NCBI GenBank assembly: GCA_031279495.1
Contig: JAITIJ010000067.1
Span: 1-34,845, forward strand
From: Holosporales bacterium
GTDB lineage: Bacteria; Pseudomonadota; Alphaproteobacteria; UBA3830; JAIRMZ01
DNA: 34,845 nt
Reading direction: 5' to 3'
Below, piece by piece: positions 1 through 6,186 of this stretch. Under the pieces are notes generated by a model. The model had not been told where the DNA came from. It saw only the letters and a list, made by a program, of their open reading frames with translations, and searched no databases. Position 1 is the stretch's first letter; each line of letters opens with the position of its first letter. The position numbers were made by a program, and so were the translations under genes.

Positions 1-1
1 T

Positions 2-190
2 CGCGCCGAAGCGCTGCGGAAGTTCGTCAGCCTGCCGCCGAGCCCGCTGGAAAAATCGGAAAAACTGGAACAGCTTCGGGCAATAGAGAACGGAATGACC
101 GTCGGAGTTACTGTAGTCGACGCGGATCCTCCCGTAAGCGTAGATGTCGAAGAAGACTTGGAACAGGCTCGACATTTGTTCGAAATTTAG
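2..190 (+). CDS. kdsB: 3-deoxy-manno-octulosonate cytidylyltransferase, C-terminal part
   Basis: Only the last 62 codons are inside the window; the frame is open from base 2 to the TAG at 188-190. The translated end contains FVSLPPSPLEKSEKLEQLRA followed by an E-x-G-M run and a final VDVEEDLEQAR stretch. This is the usual C-terminal signature of KdsB (SLPPSPLE..EKLEQLR..E.G ... GVDTPEDLE.AR). KdsB is a cytosolic enzyme that activates Kdo with CTP to CMP-Kdo for lipid A/LPS core synthesis, so the cell should make a Kdo-containing outer membrane. The normal Gly-Val-Asp-Thr near the end reads Ser-Val-Asp-Val here, a mild deviation. Identification rests on the C-terminal quarter only. Confidence 0.85.
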   Translation, partial: RAEALRKFVSLPPSPLEKSEKLEQLRAIENGMTVGVTVVDADPPVSVDVEEDLEQARHLFEI

Positions 191-200
191 GGCGATTGTA

Positions 201-230
201 TTGACTTTGACGGGTAATATATACTACAAA
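201..230 (+). promoter_or_regulatory. candidate promoter of tRNA-Glu
   Basis: TTGACT (201-206) and TACAAA (225-230) are separated by 18 bp and lie 15 bp before the tRNA 5' end, just after the kdsB stop. The -35 match is good and the -10 match moderate. A TATACT at 220-225 is an alternative -10. Confidence 0.45.
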
Positions 231-244
231 ATGTGAGACTTGCG

Positions 245-320
245 GTCCCCATCGTCTAGAGGCCCAGGACATCGCCCTCTCACGGCGACAACAGGGGTTC
301 GAATCCCCTAGGGGACGCCA
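245..320 (+). tRNA. tRNA-Glu (anticodon CTC)
   Basis: A complete cloverleaf. The acceptor arm is GTCCCC(A) against (A)GGGGAC, with an A-A mismatch at the seventh pair. The anticodon stem TCGCC/GGCGA encloses loop CTCTCAC, giving anticodon CTC at 279-281. The T arm is AGGGG-TTCGAAT-CCCCT, the discriminator is G and the CCA (318-320) is encoded. The sequence closely follows bacterial tRNA-Glu. A CTC anticodon reads GAG only, so a TTC isoacceptor is expected elsewhere. Confidence 0.95.
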
Positions 321-336
321 GTACGTTCCTTTTTAA

Positions 337-352
337 ACAAGGAGCCTTATTA
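337..352. repeat. inverted repeat, left arm, flanking yciA
   Basis: ACAAGGAGCCTTATTA here is the exact reverse complement of 824-839. The two arms bracket the yciA gene. Both copies are also preceded, in the same relative orientation, by CTTTTTAA, directly here and with a 6-nt insertion in the other arm. Confidence 0.8.
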
Positions 353-417
353 GAGCGACGCGATTCTTGTTAGTTGACGCCTTATCCTCACCACTACTTG
401 CGCAATTCTGTTGTCGA

Positions 418-816
418 TCATGATTTAGAGATATCACAGCGATCTATTCGCCGAGGACGTCTGTTTTCATCAAGGGCGACCATGACAAAAGTTCCTCGAA
501 CTGCCGGAAGTTCCTCTTCTAAGCCACTGCGTTGAACGGTGACGTCGACTTCGAATGTAAGGGATGTGTTTCCGACGGTGGTCAGTTTGACATAGACAGA
601 AAGCTCGTCCCCCACGAAAACAGGTCGATCAAAAAGGACATTGCGAATAGCGCGCGTTGCCGTTAATCCACGCGCAAATCGTGATGACATAGCTGCTACG
701 GAAATATCCATCAGAGATACAATCCAACCGCCAAAAATGTCTCCGCGCGGATTTGTATCCGCCGGCATCGCTAGTGTACGGGTTACAAGCAGCCTTTGCG
801 TCCAATCCATTTTCAT
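418..816 (-). CDS. yciA: YciA-like acyl-CoA thioesterase (hotdog fold)
   Basis: A 132-residue single-domain protein. The N-terminal third has NPRGDIFGGWIVSLMDI (about residues 22-38), the signature of the YciA/BACH hotdog thioesterases (NxxGDIFGGWLMSQMD), with the catalytic-type Asp in GDIFGG. It is followed by the FDRPVFVGDELSVY strand, another family hallmark. The family hydrolyses acyl-CoA to free acid and CoA in the cytosol; the acyl-chain preference cannot be read from sequence. The start was taken at the first Met (816); the Met two codons later is also possible because no strong Shine-Dalgarno separates them. The gene stands alone on the minus strand between a tRNA and a histidine kinase, and is bracketed by a perfect 16-bp inverted repeat. 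Confidence 0.88.
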   Translation of the reverse strand: MKMDWTQRLLVTRTLAMPADTNPRGDIFGGWIVSLMDISVAAMSSRFARGLTATRAIRNVLFDRPVFVGDELSVYVKLTTVGNTSLTFEVDVTVQRSGLEEELPAVRGTFVMVALDENRRPRRIDRCDISKS

Positions 817-823
817 TCTTTCT

Positions 824-839
824 TAATAAGGCTCCTTGT
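824..839. repeat. inverted repeat, right arm, flanking yciA
   Basis: TAATAAGGCTCCTTGT is the exact reverse complement of 337-352. In the yciA transcript this arm lies in the 5' leader and contains AAGGAG about 15 nt before the start codon; the other arm would lie in the 3' untranslated region. Confidence 0.8.
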
Positions 840-1016
840 GAAGGCTTAAAAAGTGATGCTTTCTCGCACGCGGGTTCAGCAAGAATAGAGCAAAAAATCT
901 TGTGAAGATCCTAGACATTTCTTTTGGCCAAAGCAATCCTTTACGCCCACTGTTACGCGCCTTGCCCTCTTAATAACCACTCTATAGGCTAGCAAAGAGA
1001 AAGCAAGACGCAGAAG

Positions 1017-2351
1017 ATGCTGCTTACACAGTTTCTAAAGAAACGACTTCCGCAAACGCTGTACAGGCGTTCGTTGCTAATCGTTGTGATGCCGATTATC
1101 CTCATTCAAGCAATTTCAGCGTTTGTCTTTTTCGATCGTCATTTGGAATCTGTCATGCGACAGGTCGCCAATTCTAAGGCCGAGGCAATTAGCGTGATTG
1201 TATCGTTGAGTCAGCACCTGCCGCACGCTATGGATGTTGTTAGGCAAGAAGCGGCGCGTTTCGAATTAACGCTTGAGGTTTTTCCTTCAAACACACAACT
1301 CCCAAAAAAATCTACGCCTTTCCCTTATATGGCAGGGTATATGTTTGAAGAAGCATTACAGGGACATCTCAAAGAAACCTATACTCTGACAGAGTCCAGC
1401 ACCTGTTTCATTGTTCATGTTCCTACCAGTCCTCAGCAGACATTGAAATTGTCTGTACCAAAGAGGCGCTTTGTAAGCCGCACAAGCGACATCTTCATCA
1501 TGTGGTCATTAGGAACATCGGTTTTGTTCACGTTGATCGCGTGGCTCTTTATGCGCAATCAGATTCGTCCTATTAAACAGCTGGCACAAGCAGCAGATCA
1601 GTTCGGCAGGAATAACACGTTCGACACGTTAACGCCCAGTGGCGCCTTAGAAGTGCGTAAAGCAGGAGAAGCGTTTAACGCAATGCAAGCGCGCATTAAA
1701 AGCTACATTGAACAACGCACCGAGATGCTTGCTGGCGTTTCACATGATTTGCGCACACCATTGACGCGCATGCGGCTGCATCTAGAGCTAATGCCAGAAA
1801 GCACCAACGTCTTAGCTCTTAAGCATGATTTGTCGGAGATGGACGCGATGGTAAACCATTTCCTGGAATATGTCCGTGGGGAGCGCTTAGAGAGACTGGA
1901 GCGACTGGCGTTGGCTCCTGTCATTCGAGAGGTTGCGCAGCGATATTTTATGCCAGCGCTAAGTTGTACGTTTTCTTTGGATGATCGTATTGTAACCACC
2001 GTAAGGCCGCAAGCGTTTCGACGGCTTTTGTCTAACATTCTCTCTAATTGTCAGCGCTATGCACATAATGTGCGTCTTCTTCTTATGCAAGAAGGAGATA
2101 TCTCTTTAATGATCGAAGATGATGGTCCTGGTATTCCAGAACAGCACAGGCAGGACGTTTTCGAGCCTTTTTTTCGTTTGGACGCATCGCGTACGCCAGG
2201 AAAAGGGGGAAGCGGATTGGGGTTGCCTATCGTAAAGGACTTGGTTACGTCTATGGGGGGCACCATCACGCTGACATCATCTTCTTTGGGTGGCTTAGGA
2301 GTCCTTATTCGTCTCCCGAGTAATACCGGGATTCCTTTAAATACATCTTAA
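1017..2351 (+). CDS. EnvZ-like sensor histidine kinase
   Basis: A 444-residue membrane sensor kinase. Transmembrane segments lie at about residues 18-38 and 158-178, enclosing a periplasmic domain of about 115 residues. A HAMP linker follows (about 178-230), beginning with the RNQIRPI pattern. The H-box is GVSHDLRTPLTR with phosphoacceptor His243. The ATPase domain has the N-box around Asn344, G1 motif DDGPGIP (368-374) and G2 GGSGLGLPIV (397-406). The H-box and G2 resemble EnvZ/RstB-type kinases of OmpR-class systems. No response regulator gene is adjacent, so it is an orphan within this window. The last 47 bp overlap the 3' end of the convergent glycosyltransferase gene. Signal and partner cannot be told from sequence. 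Confidence 0.9.
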   Translation: MLLTQFLKKRLPQTLYRRSLLIVVMPIILIQAISAFVFFDRHLESVMRQVANSKAEAISVIVSLSQHLPHAMDVVRQEAARFELTLEVFPSNTQLPKKSTPFPYMAGYMFEEALQGHLKETYTLTESSTCFIVHVPTSPQQTLKLSVPKRRFVSRTSDIFIMWSLGTSVLFTLIAWLFMRNQIRPIKQLAQAADQFGRNNTFDTLTPSGALEVRKAGEAFNAMQARIKSYIEQRTEMLAGVSHDLRTPLTRMRLHLELMPESTNVLALKHDLSEMDAMVNHFLEYVRGERLERLERLALAPVIREVAQRYFMPALSCTFSLDDRIVTTVRPQAFRRLLSNILSNCQRYAHNVRLLLMQEGDISLMIEDDGPGIPEQHRQDVFEPFFRLDASRTPGKGGSGLGLPIVKDLVTSMGGTITLTSSSLGGLGVLIRLPSNTGIPLNTS

Positions 2352-3228
2352 GGTTATAGAAGAAGCGCATAACATGAGTCTTTATCTTATACGACATTTT
2401 TCTGAGATAAAAAGTGAGTGAGATCGGGGCGTTTTCTTGCTTTAGTAAAGTTGTTCTTTGAATGTCAGAATTTCCAAAAGTTTGGTGCGCAAGATGCGGT
2501 TCTATGATGGTGAACTTAATGTCAAATTCCCACCCTCGTGTAAACATAACGTCCACTGGCATCTTTATAGGAAATGCGTGCGTTAACAACCGAGCGGCAG
2601 CTTGTCGATTGATCAAATAAGCACCTGCGCACGAAAAGGCTTTCAGATATACGACAAGTTTGCCGTAGCTTTTTAAGGAACGCAATGTTAAGGGTGTGGC
2701 GCTGCGAGACAAGTTAAAATTGACAACATCCCAGTCGTTGGAGGAATCCATCAGCTCTGTCACAACTGCTTTAAGCGTTTCTGGAGGAAATGTGATGTCA
2801 TCTTCAACAATAAGGGCATAGCGATACGAAGACTGTAGAAACTTTTCCCATGCTTTAAAATGGCTGAGGCTGCATCCAATTTCCCCTCGTTTAGGAGGAT
2901 ATCCCTGGAACACACGAAAGGAATCTGTATCAACGTACTGATCGAGATCGCTTTCTGAAAGGCGCTGACCATCAATAGCCGAGATTCGCTCTGTCGGAAA
3001 ACGCATTTGCAACACTCGAGGAAGGACGAAGCGCAACCGATCGGGAGAACGATCGAGATTGATGACATACACGACAATTCCTCGCGTCTTCATAGAAGTT
3101 TCTTTTACGGATATAGGGCGTGTGCCGCACACAAAAGCACCCTCGAAGAGCGTCAACACAACAAGAAACCCCAGAAGAGCGCCGGCACTTATATAGCAAA
3201 AAGATCTGCACAACACAGATCGGATCAT
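2305..3228 (-). CDS. membrane-anchored glycosyltransferase family 25 (LPS-type)
   Basis: A 307-residue protein with an N-terminal hydrophobic segment (about residues 12-33), then a GT25 domain. Recognisable elements are YVINLDRSPDR (54-64), AIDGQRL (84-90), KRGEIGCSLSHFKAWE (113-128) and the metal-binding type LIVEDD (139-144). GT25 enzymes transfer sugars, often galactose or glucose, during lipooligosaccharide assembly. Many lack a membrane anchor; here a strong AGGAGAAG Shine-Dalgarno six bases before the ATG at 3228 supports the anchored start over an internal Met46 just before the domain. It lies 61 bp behind the thiamine pyrophosphokinase gene and may share its transcript. Donor and acceptor sugars are unknown. 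Confidence 0.87.
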   Translation of the reverse strand: MIRSVLCRSFCYISAGALLGFLVVLTLFEGAFVCGTRPISVKETSMKTRGIVVYVINLDRSPDRLRFVLPRVLQMRFPTERISAIDGQRLSESDLDQYVDTDSFRVFQGYPPKRGEIGCSLSHFKAWEKFLQSSYRYALIVEDDITFPPETLKAVVTELMDSSNDWDVVNFNLSRSATPLTLRSLKSYGKLVVYLKAFSCAGAYLINRQAAARLLTHAFPIKMPVDVMFTRGWEFDIKFTIIEPHLAHQTFGNSDIQRTTLLKQENAPISLTFYLRKMSYKIKTHVMRFFYNLKMYLKESRYYSGDE

Positions 3229-3289
3229 AACTTCTCCTCTTATCTACGGCGCCTTACTCTATTTCTCTTTGAAGCTATTGTCGTTCTTG

Positions 3290-3946
3290 TTAAGGGGAAA
3301 ATGCTGAAGAATTCGTCTCTGCAGAACAGGACAGATGAAAGACGAAGATCCTTCCTGTATGCACGATCACCTGCGCAGATGGCTCTGTAATGATATTGCT
3401 CATCCCATGTGTCACGTATCTTAGAGGAGTGTTTTCCAACGTGTATTGACATCCACGAATGGTGATGCGTGAAGGCTCTGCTCCAGAGGACAAGAGAGAA
3501 AGCGTATCGCCTATGGCATCATGCAGGACGATTTCTGAACGCACGCAACAAAGACGTGTTGTGTTGTGGACAAAGGCTAATTGGCATGTAGAGAACCGAT
3601 CATCTGCTAATAGGGTCATGTTTGCCATCGATTGATCGACGCGTCCACCTAAAGCGCCATAGATCACTCCTTCTGTCATGCCGTGCTCTTTTGCCCACAA
3701 TAAAGCAATCTCGAGGTCTGTTTGATCCTTGTCTTTTTGGAAAAGGCAAAAGGGTACTTCTCGGTCTTGCCACTTTTGTTGGACAGAAGACGCAAGAGAA
3801 TCCCCATCGCCAATGACAATATGAGGTATTATGCCAGCAAGATCAGCGTAGTTTCCACCACCATCAACAGCTATAACGCAATCAAAATATGCAGGGTCTG
3901 GAAGTGCGACGTTGCATTGCCCATTCGCAATAAGCAAAACCTTCAT
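3290..3946 (-). CDS. thiN: thiamine pyrophosphokinase
   Basis: A 218-residue protein with the thiamine pyrophosphokinase signatures: DGGGN (28-32), GDGDS (46-50), KDKDQTDLEIA (71-81) and GALGGRVDQSMAN in the middle. The enzyme transfers pyrophosphate from ATP to thiamine and makes TPP directly, as salvage organisms do. The reading frame is open 50 codons further upstream, but that extension is the shadow of the preceding gene. The ATG at 3946 overlaps the SemiSWEET stop codon (ATGA), which indicates translational coupling, and matches the family N-terminus. The whole unit lies behind a TPP riboswitch, so its product would repress its own expression. The symbol follows common usage for bacterial TPKs. 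Confidence 0.93.
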   Translation of the reverse strand: MKVLLIANGQCNVALPDPAYFDCVIAVDGGGNYADLAGIIPHIVIGDGDSLASSVQQKWQDREVPFCLFQKDKDQTDLEIALLWAKEHGMTEGVIYGALGGRVDQSMANMTLLADDRFSTCQLAFVHNTTRLCCVRSEIVLHDAIGDTLSLLSSGAEPSRITIRGCQYTLENTPLRYVTHGMSNIITEPSAQVIVHTGRIFVFHLSCSAETNSSAFSP

Positions 3947-4212
3947 GTGTGGTGCTGTTTTTTCCCGAACATTCTCAGTATGCACAAGCCACCCCAGAGA
4001 AGCAGCATAGTGGCGTTGACTATGAAGACAGAAGGCGCTTCTGCAAGTACACCGTAAAAGGTCCACAAAAGCATACCACTGAAATTCAGGATGCACATAC
4101 CAAAAGACAAACCCTTTGCTTGAGGATCTCTATAGGTCTCACGCAATTGGGGGAAAAGAGCAACAATAGATACCAGGCCAGCCACTAAACCGACCCATTC
4201 ACTTATGGGCAC
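3943..4212 (-). CDS. SemiSWEET (PQ-loop) transporter, candidate thiamine importer
   Basis: An 89-residue protein with three membrane helices, the full length of a bacterial SemiSWEET. It shows ALFPQ with the PQ motif at residues 21-22, GLSFGM after the first loop, and a conserved Trp50 and Asn66 at the spacing of the substrate-contacting Trp and Asn of characterised SemiSWEETs. I chose the GTG at 4212 because GGAGGGAG lies six bases upstream; an in-frame TTG at 4236 falls inside the riboswitch aptamer. SemiSWEETs form homodimers in the inner membrane and the characterised ones carry sugars. Here the gene is the first of a TPP-riboswitch unit and overlaps thiamine pyrophosphokinase, so thiamine is the inferred substrate. 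PnuC/PnuT vitamin transporters share this fold. The function is inference from context. Confidence 0.85.
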   Translation of the reverse strand: MPISEWVGLVAGLVSIVALFPQLRETYRDPQAKGLSFGMCILNFSGMLLWTFYGVLAEAPSVFIVNATMLLLWGGLCILRMFGKKQHHT

Positions 4213-4218
4213 AAGATC

Positions 4219-4306
4219 CTCCCTCCGCTGGTACAAACCAGATCAGGTTCAAAGGGTCGAGTCCTTAAGACTCCTCTCAGCTCTTGCAAGCTCCCCCGCA
4301 GAAAGC
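4219..4306 (-). promoter_or_regulatory. TPP riboswitch (THI element)
   Basis: Read on the minus strand, the canonical blocks occur in order: CGGGGGAGC, GAGCTGAGAGG, a variable hairpin AGTCTTAAGGACT, then GACCCTTTGAACCTGATCTG and GTACCAGCGGAGGGAG. These are the invariant CTGAGA and ACCTGATC elements of the TPP aptamer. The 3' strand of the closing helix contains GGAGGGAG, the Shine-Dalgarno of the SemiSWEET gene, so TPP binding should hide the ribosome site. I see no separate intrinsic terminator between aptamer and start codon, which favours translational control. Confidence 0.95.
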
Positions 4307-4372
4307 ATCTTTGCAAAAATCTGCTGAAACGTCAATCCATTAAGAAGAACATTCATTTGGAGCAACTAGAAA

Positions 4373-4407
4373 CAAAAAGAGCCAGAAAGGTGATTCTCTC
4401 TGGCTCT
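4373..4407 (-). terminator. rho-independent terminator of the XRE regulator gene
   Basis: On the minus strand AGAGCCAGA (4399-4407) pairs perfectly with TCTGGCTCT (4378-4386) over a 12-nt loop and is followed by TTTTT-G. It lies 14 bp after the regulator stop codon and separates that gene from the TPP riboswitch unit. Confidence 0.88.
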
Positions 4408-4420
4408 TAAAGCGCTGTTT

Positions 4421-5281
4421 TTAAAAAGCACTGAGATCGATAGATCCAACAACACGATAAACAGCATGTAAAGCACTACGATCAAGCTCGATAAGGGCGT
4501 CTTCTTTAGAAAGAGAAACAATCTTGCTGTCAGGTTCGCTTTTGCCACCTTTTAATGCCTCGAAATGCTCGATAGAACATACTTGCAAGCTTGTTGGCGT
4601 TACGCTCCAGATCTTCTTTAGAAGAGCTTCTCCAGCTTCTGTAACAATCAGTACTGTTGCTTCTGGTGCCACCTGTGGAGAAGGATTTAGCCATAACAGT
4701 GAAGAGTCACTGTAGTAAGGCCGGAAATGCGTTCCAGCCTTAAGAGCAAAAGCTTCTCTCTTCCCAGCAAGTTCTGCTGGACGATGACGCATCTCGATGG
4801 CCGTATCCATCTTTAACTCCACTCTTCCTTCTTGAGAGCCTTGTTGCAAAACGTACACGGGAAGGTCGCAAAATACTTCTGACGCACGATTAGCAGAGCC
4901 ATCGTGGCGCTGCCCAAACATCTCACTTCTTCTTAACCGAATCTCCGCGGGAAGAAGGGCTGATTCTTCATGAATCTTATCCACCAACAACTCAGCTGGG
5001 TCGCAATTAAACGCTCCAGAAAGGCGGCGGATAAGATCCGTATTCAATCGTCGAGATCCTGATTCGAGACGCGACAAATAAGAAACGGAAATTCCCGTCA
5101 GCTCTGAGAGAATTTCCAGTGTGAGTCCTGTACGTTTCCTAAGAAATTTCAGGTGCGTCATAGCACTGCCTCTCCTTCTTCGCCCGCGTTTGCCCGGGGT
5201 TGTAAGTGAAATAGGTGAAGACGATGAAGCTCCAAATCCTTGGTCTTCTGCTGGTATTGGATTCAAACTGTGTCTAGCCAT
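4421..5281 (-). CDS. XRE-family regulator with degenerate S24/LexA-like C-terminal domain
   Basis: A 286-residue protein. A basic linker (KRGRRRRG, 31-38) precedes a helix-turn-helix (about 41-97) with the recognition pattern GISVSYLSRLESGSRR typical of XRE/CI repressors. The C-terminal part (about 175-282) fits the LexA/CI S24 fold. GTHFRPYYSDSSLLWLNP aligns with G-x-SM-x-P-x-x-x-D-G-D-x-x-x-V-x-P, and LLKKIW matches the catalytic-Lys strand. The Ser-Met of the active site is His185-Phe186, so self-cleavage is unlikely. The start at 5281 has GGAG seven bases upstream; an in-frame Met 17 codons earlier has no such site. The gene is divergent from an unknown small gene across 249 bp with repeated AAGCG half-sites, which suggests autoregulation. 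Confidence 0.8.
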   Translation of the reverse strand: MARHSLNPIPAEDQGFGASSSSPISLTTPGKRGRRRRGSAMTHLKFLRKRTGLTLEILSELTGISVSYLSRLESGSRRLNTDLIRRLSGAFNCDPAELLVDKIHEESALLPAEIRLRRSEMFGQRHDGSANRASEVFCDLPVYVLQQGSQEGRVELKMDTAIEMRHRPAELAGKREAFALKAGTHFRPYYSDSSLLWLNPSPQVAPEATVLIVTEAGEALLKKIWSVTPTSLQVCSIEHFEALKGGKSEPDSKIVSLSKEDALIELDRSALHAVYRVVGSIDLSAF

Positions 5282-5335
5282 TATTTTCTCCATTTTTATG
5301 ATGAAGGCAAAATACAACATGTTAAAGCACAATGC

Positions 5336-5376
5336 AAGCGTAACAAAAATTCTGTTAATTTTTACGCTTATAAGCG
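5336..5376. promoter_or_regulatory. candidate operator with inverted AAGCG half-sites
   Basis: AAGCGT (5336-5341) pairs with ACGCTT (5364-5369), with inner arms AAAAATT (5345-5351) and AATTTTT (5357-5363). The right arm overlaps a perfect 12-bp palindrome CGCTTATAAGCG (5365-5376). Three half-sites therefore lie within 41 bp between the XRE gene and its divergent neighbour, a usual place for a repressor to bind its own promoter. Binding by this regulator is inferred from position only. Confidence 0.45.
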
Positions 5377-5429
5377 CTCTATAAATATCAAGAAATACTC
5401 TTCTTAACTTCTATTTGTTCTGCGCTACA

Positions 5430-5459
5430 TTGACAAATGTGTGTCCTAATTTCTACAAT
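5430..5459 (+). promoter_or_regulatory. strong sigma70-type promoter
   Basis: Perfect TTGACA (5430-5435), an 18-bp spacer and TACAAT (5454-5459, five of six). The predicted start near 5466 leaves a leader of about 65 nt before the GTG at 5531. It faces away from the XRE gene. Confidence 0.65.
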
Positions 5460-5530
5460 AGCGCTACAAAGCAATGACGTTTAATTTAAGCTTTTGGTCA
5501 TAATTCTTTAAAAATAGGAAAATAAGCACT

Positions 5531-5983
5531 GTGGCTACAAATTCGAAAAAGAAATCTATCTCAGGAAAAGACAAGAAAATGTTTCTTTTCCGCAATGCTT
5601 CTGCTCTTTTGATGTGTCGAAAGCTATTTCCTAAAAAGCGCTGCCTTTTCCGTTACGGAGAAAATCCTTCCATCCCTTATAAACCGCACAACGCAAATGC
5701 TTCCTCTTGTCTCAGTCCGGATTCCTCTTCAAAAATATGCGACACCATCGAGCACACAAGAAGGCGTTCTGCTTTACCTGTTCTGACAAAAATGGAATGC
5801 ATCCTTTACTGGTTACACAAAGAGGGGACTGACATTAAAAGTCAACAGAACGCACAAGGCGAAACTTTTTACCTTCTCGAAAGGCGTGTTCTTTCGCCTT
5901 GTCAAGTTATCATGATTGCAAACCGTCTTCGCCTTTCTAAAGGGCTAGCTTTGTTCTTCGTAGAAACCATTACTCAGTATTAG
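5531..5983 (+). CDS. hypothetical protein, 150 residues
   Basis: I do not recognise this protein. It starts with GTG, with a weak TAGGAAAA ribosome site about 10 bases upstream, and stands behind a near-consensus promoter. The N-terminal half (residues 1-70) is basic and of low complexity in Lys, Ser and Pro, likely disordered. The C-terminal part (about 85-150) looks more ordered: KMECILYWLHKEGTD, then ETFYLLERRVLSPCQVIMI and a final amphipathic stretch that includes ALFFVETI. No signal peptide or clear transmembrane helix is visible. Its divergent partner is a repressor-like XRE gene, so it may be under that regulator's control. It could still be a chance reading frame; the promoter and the ordered C-terminus favour a gene. 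Confidence 0.5.
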   Translation: MATNSKKKSISGKDKKMFLFRNASALLMCRKLFPKKRCLFRYGENPSIPYKPHNANASSCLSPDSSSKICDTIEHTRRRSALPVLTKMECILYWLHKEGTDIKSQQNAQGETFYLLERRVLSPCQVIMIANRLRLSKGLALFFVETITQY

Positions 5984-6011
5984 TCTCTCCTCAGCTCTGA
6001 TGAAAAAATGA

Positions 6012-6039
6012 TTGAAGTGCTATAGATGCGCTTTATAAT
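6012..6039 (+). promoter_or_regulatory. promoter of tRNA-Met (possibly also aspS)
   Basis: TTGAAG (6012-6017), a 16-bp spacer and a perfect TATAAT (6034-6039) lie 14 bp ahead of the tRNA. No terminator with a clear U-run separates the tRNA from aspS 57 bp further on, so read-through into aspS is possible. Confidence 0.65.
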
Positions 6040-6052
6040 CCCTCCTGTTCCT

Positions 6053-6129
6053 GGCGGAGTAGCTCAGTTGGTTAGAGCAGCGGAATCATAATCCGCGTGT
6101 CGGGGGTTCAAGTCCCTCCTCCGCTACCA
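6053..6129 (+). tRNA. tRNA-Met (CAT), elongator type
   Basis: A 77-nt cloverleaf. The acceptor GGCGGAG pairs with CTCCGCT (a G-U at the first pair). The D arm is AGCTCAGTTGGTTAGAGC, and the anticodon stem GCGGA/TCCGC encloses loop ATCATAA with anticodon CAT. The T arm is GGGGG-TTCAAGT-CCCTC, with discriminator A and encoded CCA. The paired first acceptor position and overall sequence match alphaproteobacterial elongator tRNA-Met and not initiator tRNA. Confidence 0.95.
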
Positions 6130-6186
6130 TTTTCTCTTTAAGAAAAAGCTCCATATCGCTATAGTAGCTATGATGGCGGAGGGGGA

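Noticed and set aside
3947..4096. 50-codon N-terminal extension of thiamine pyrophosphokinase
   Set aside because: It overlaps the SemiSWEET gene in another frame, is Cys-rich, and the family N-terminus starts at the ATG at 3946.
4213..4236. Upstream TTG start for the SemiSWEET
   Set aside because: It lies inside the TPP aptamer, and the GTG at 4212 has an excellent ribosome site and gives the normal protein length.
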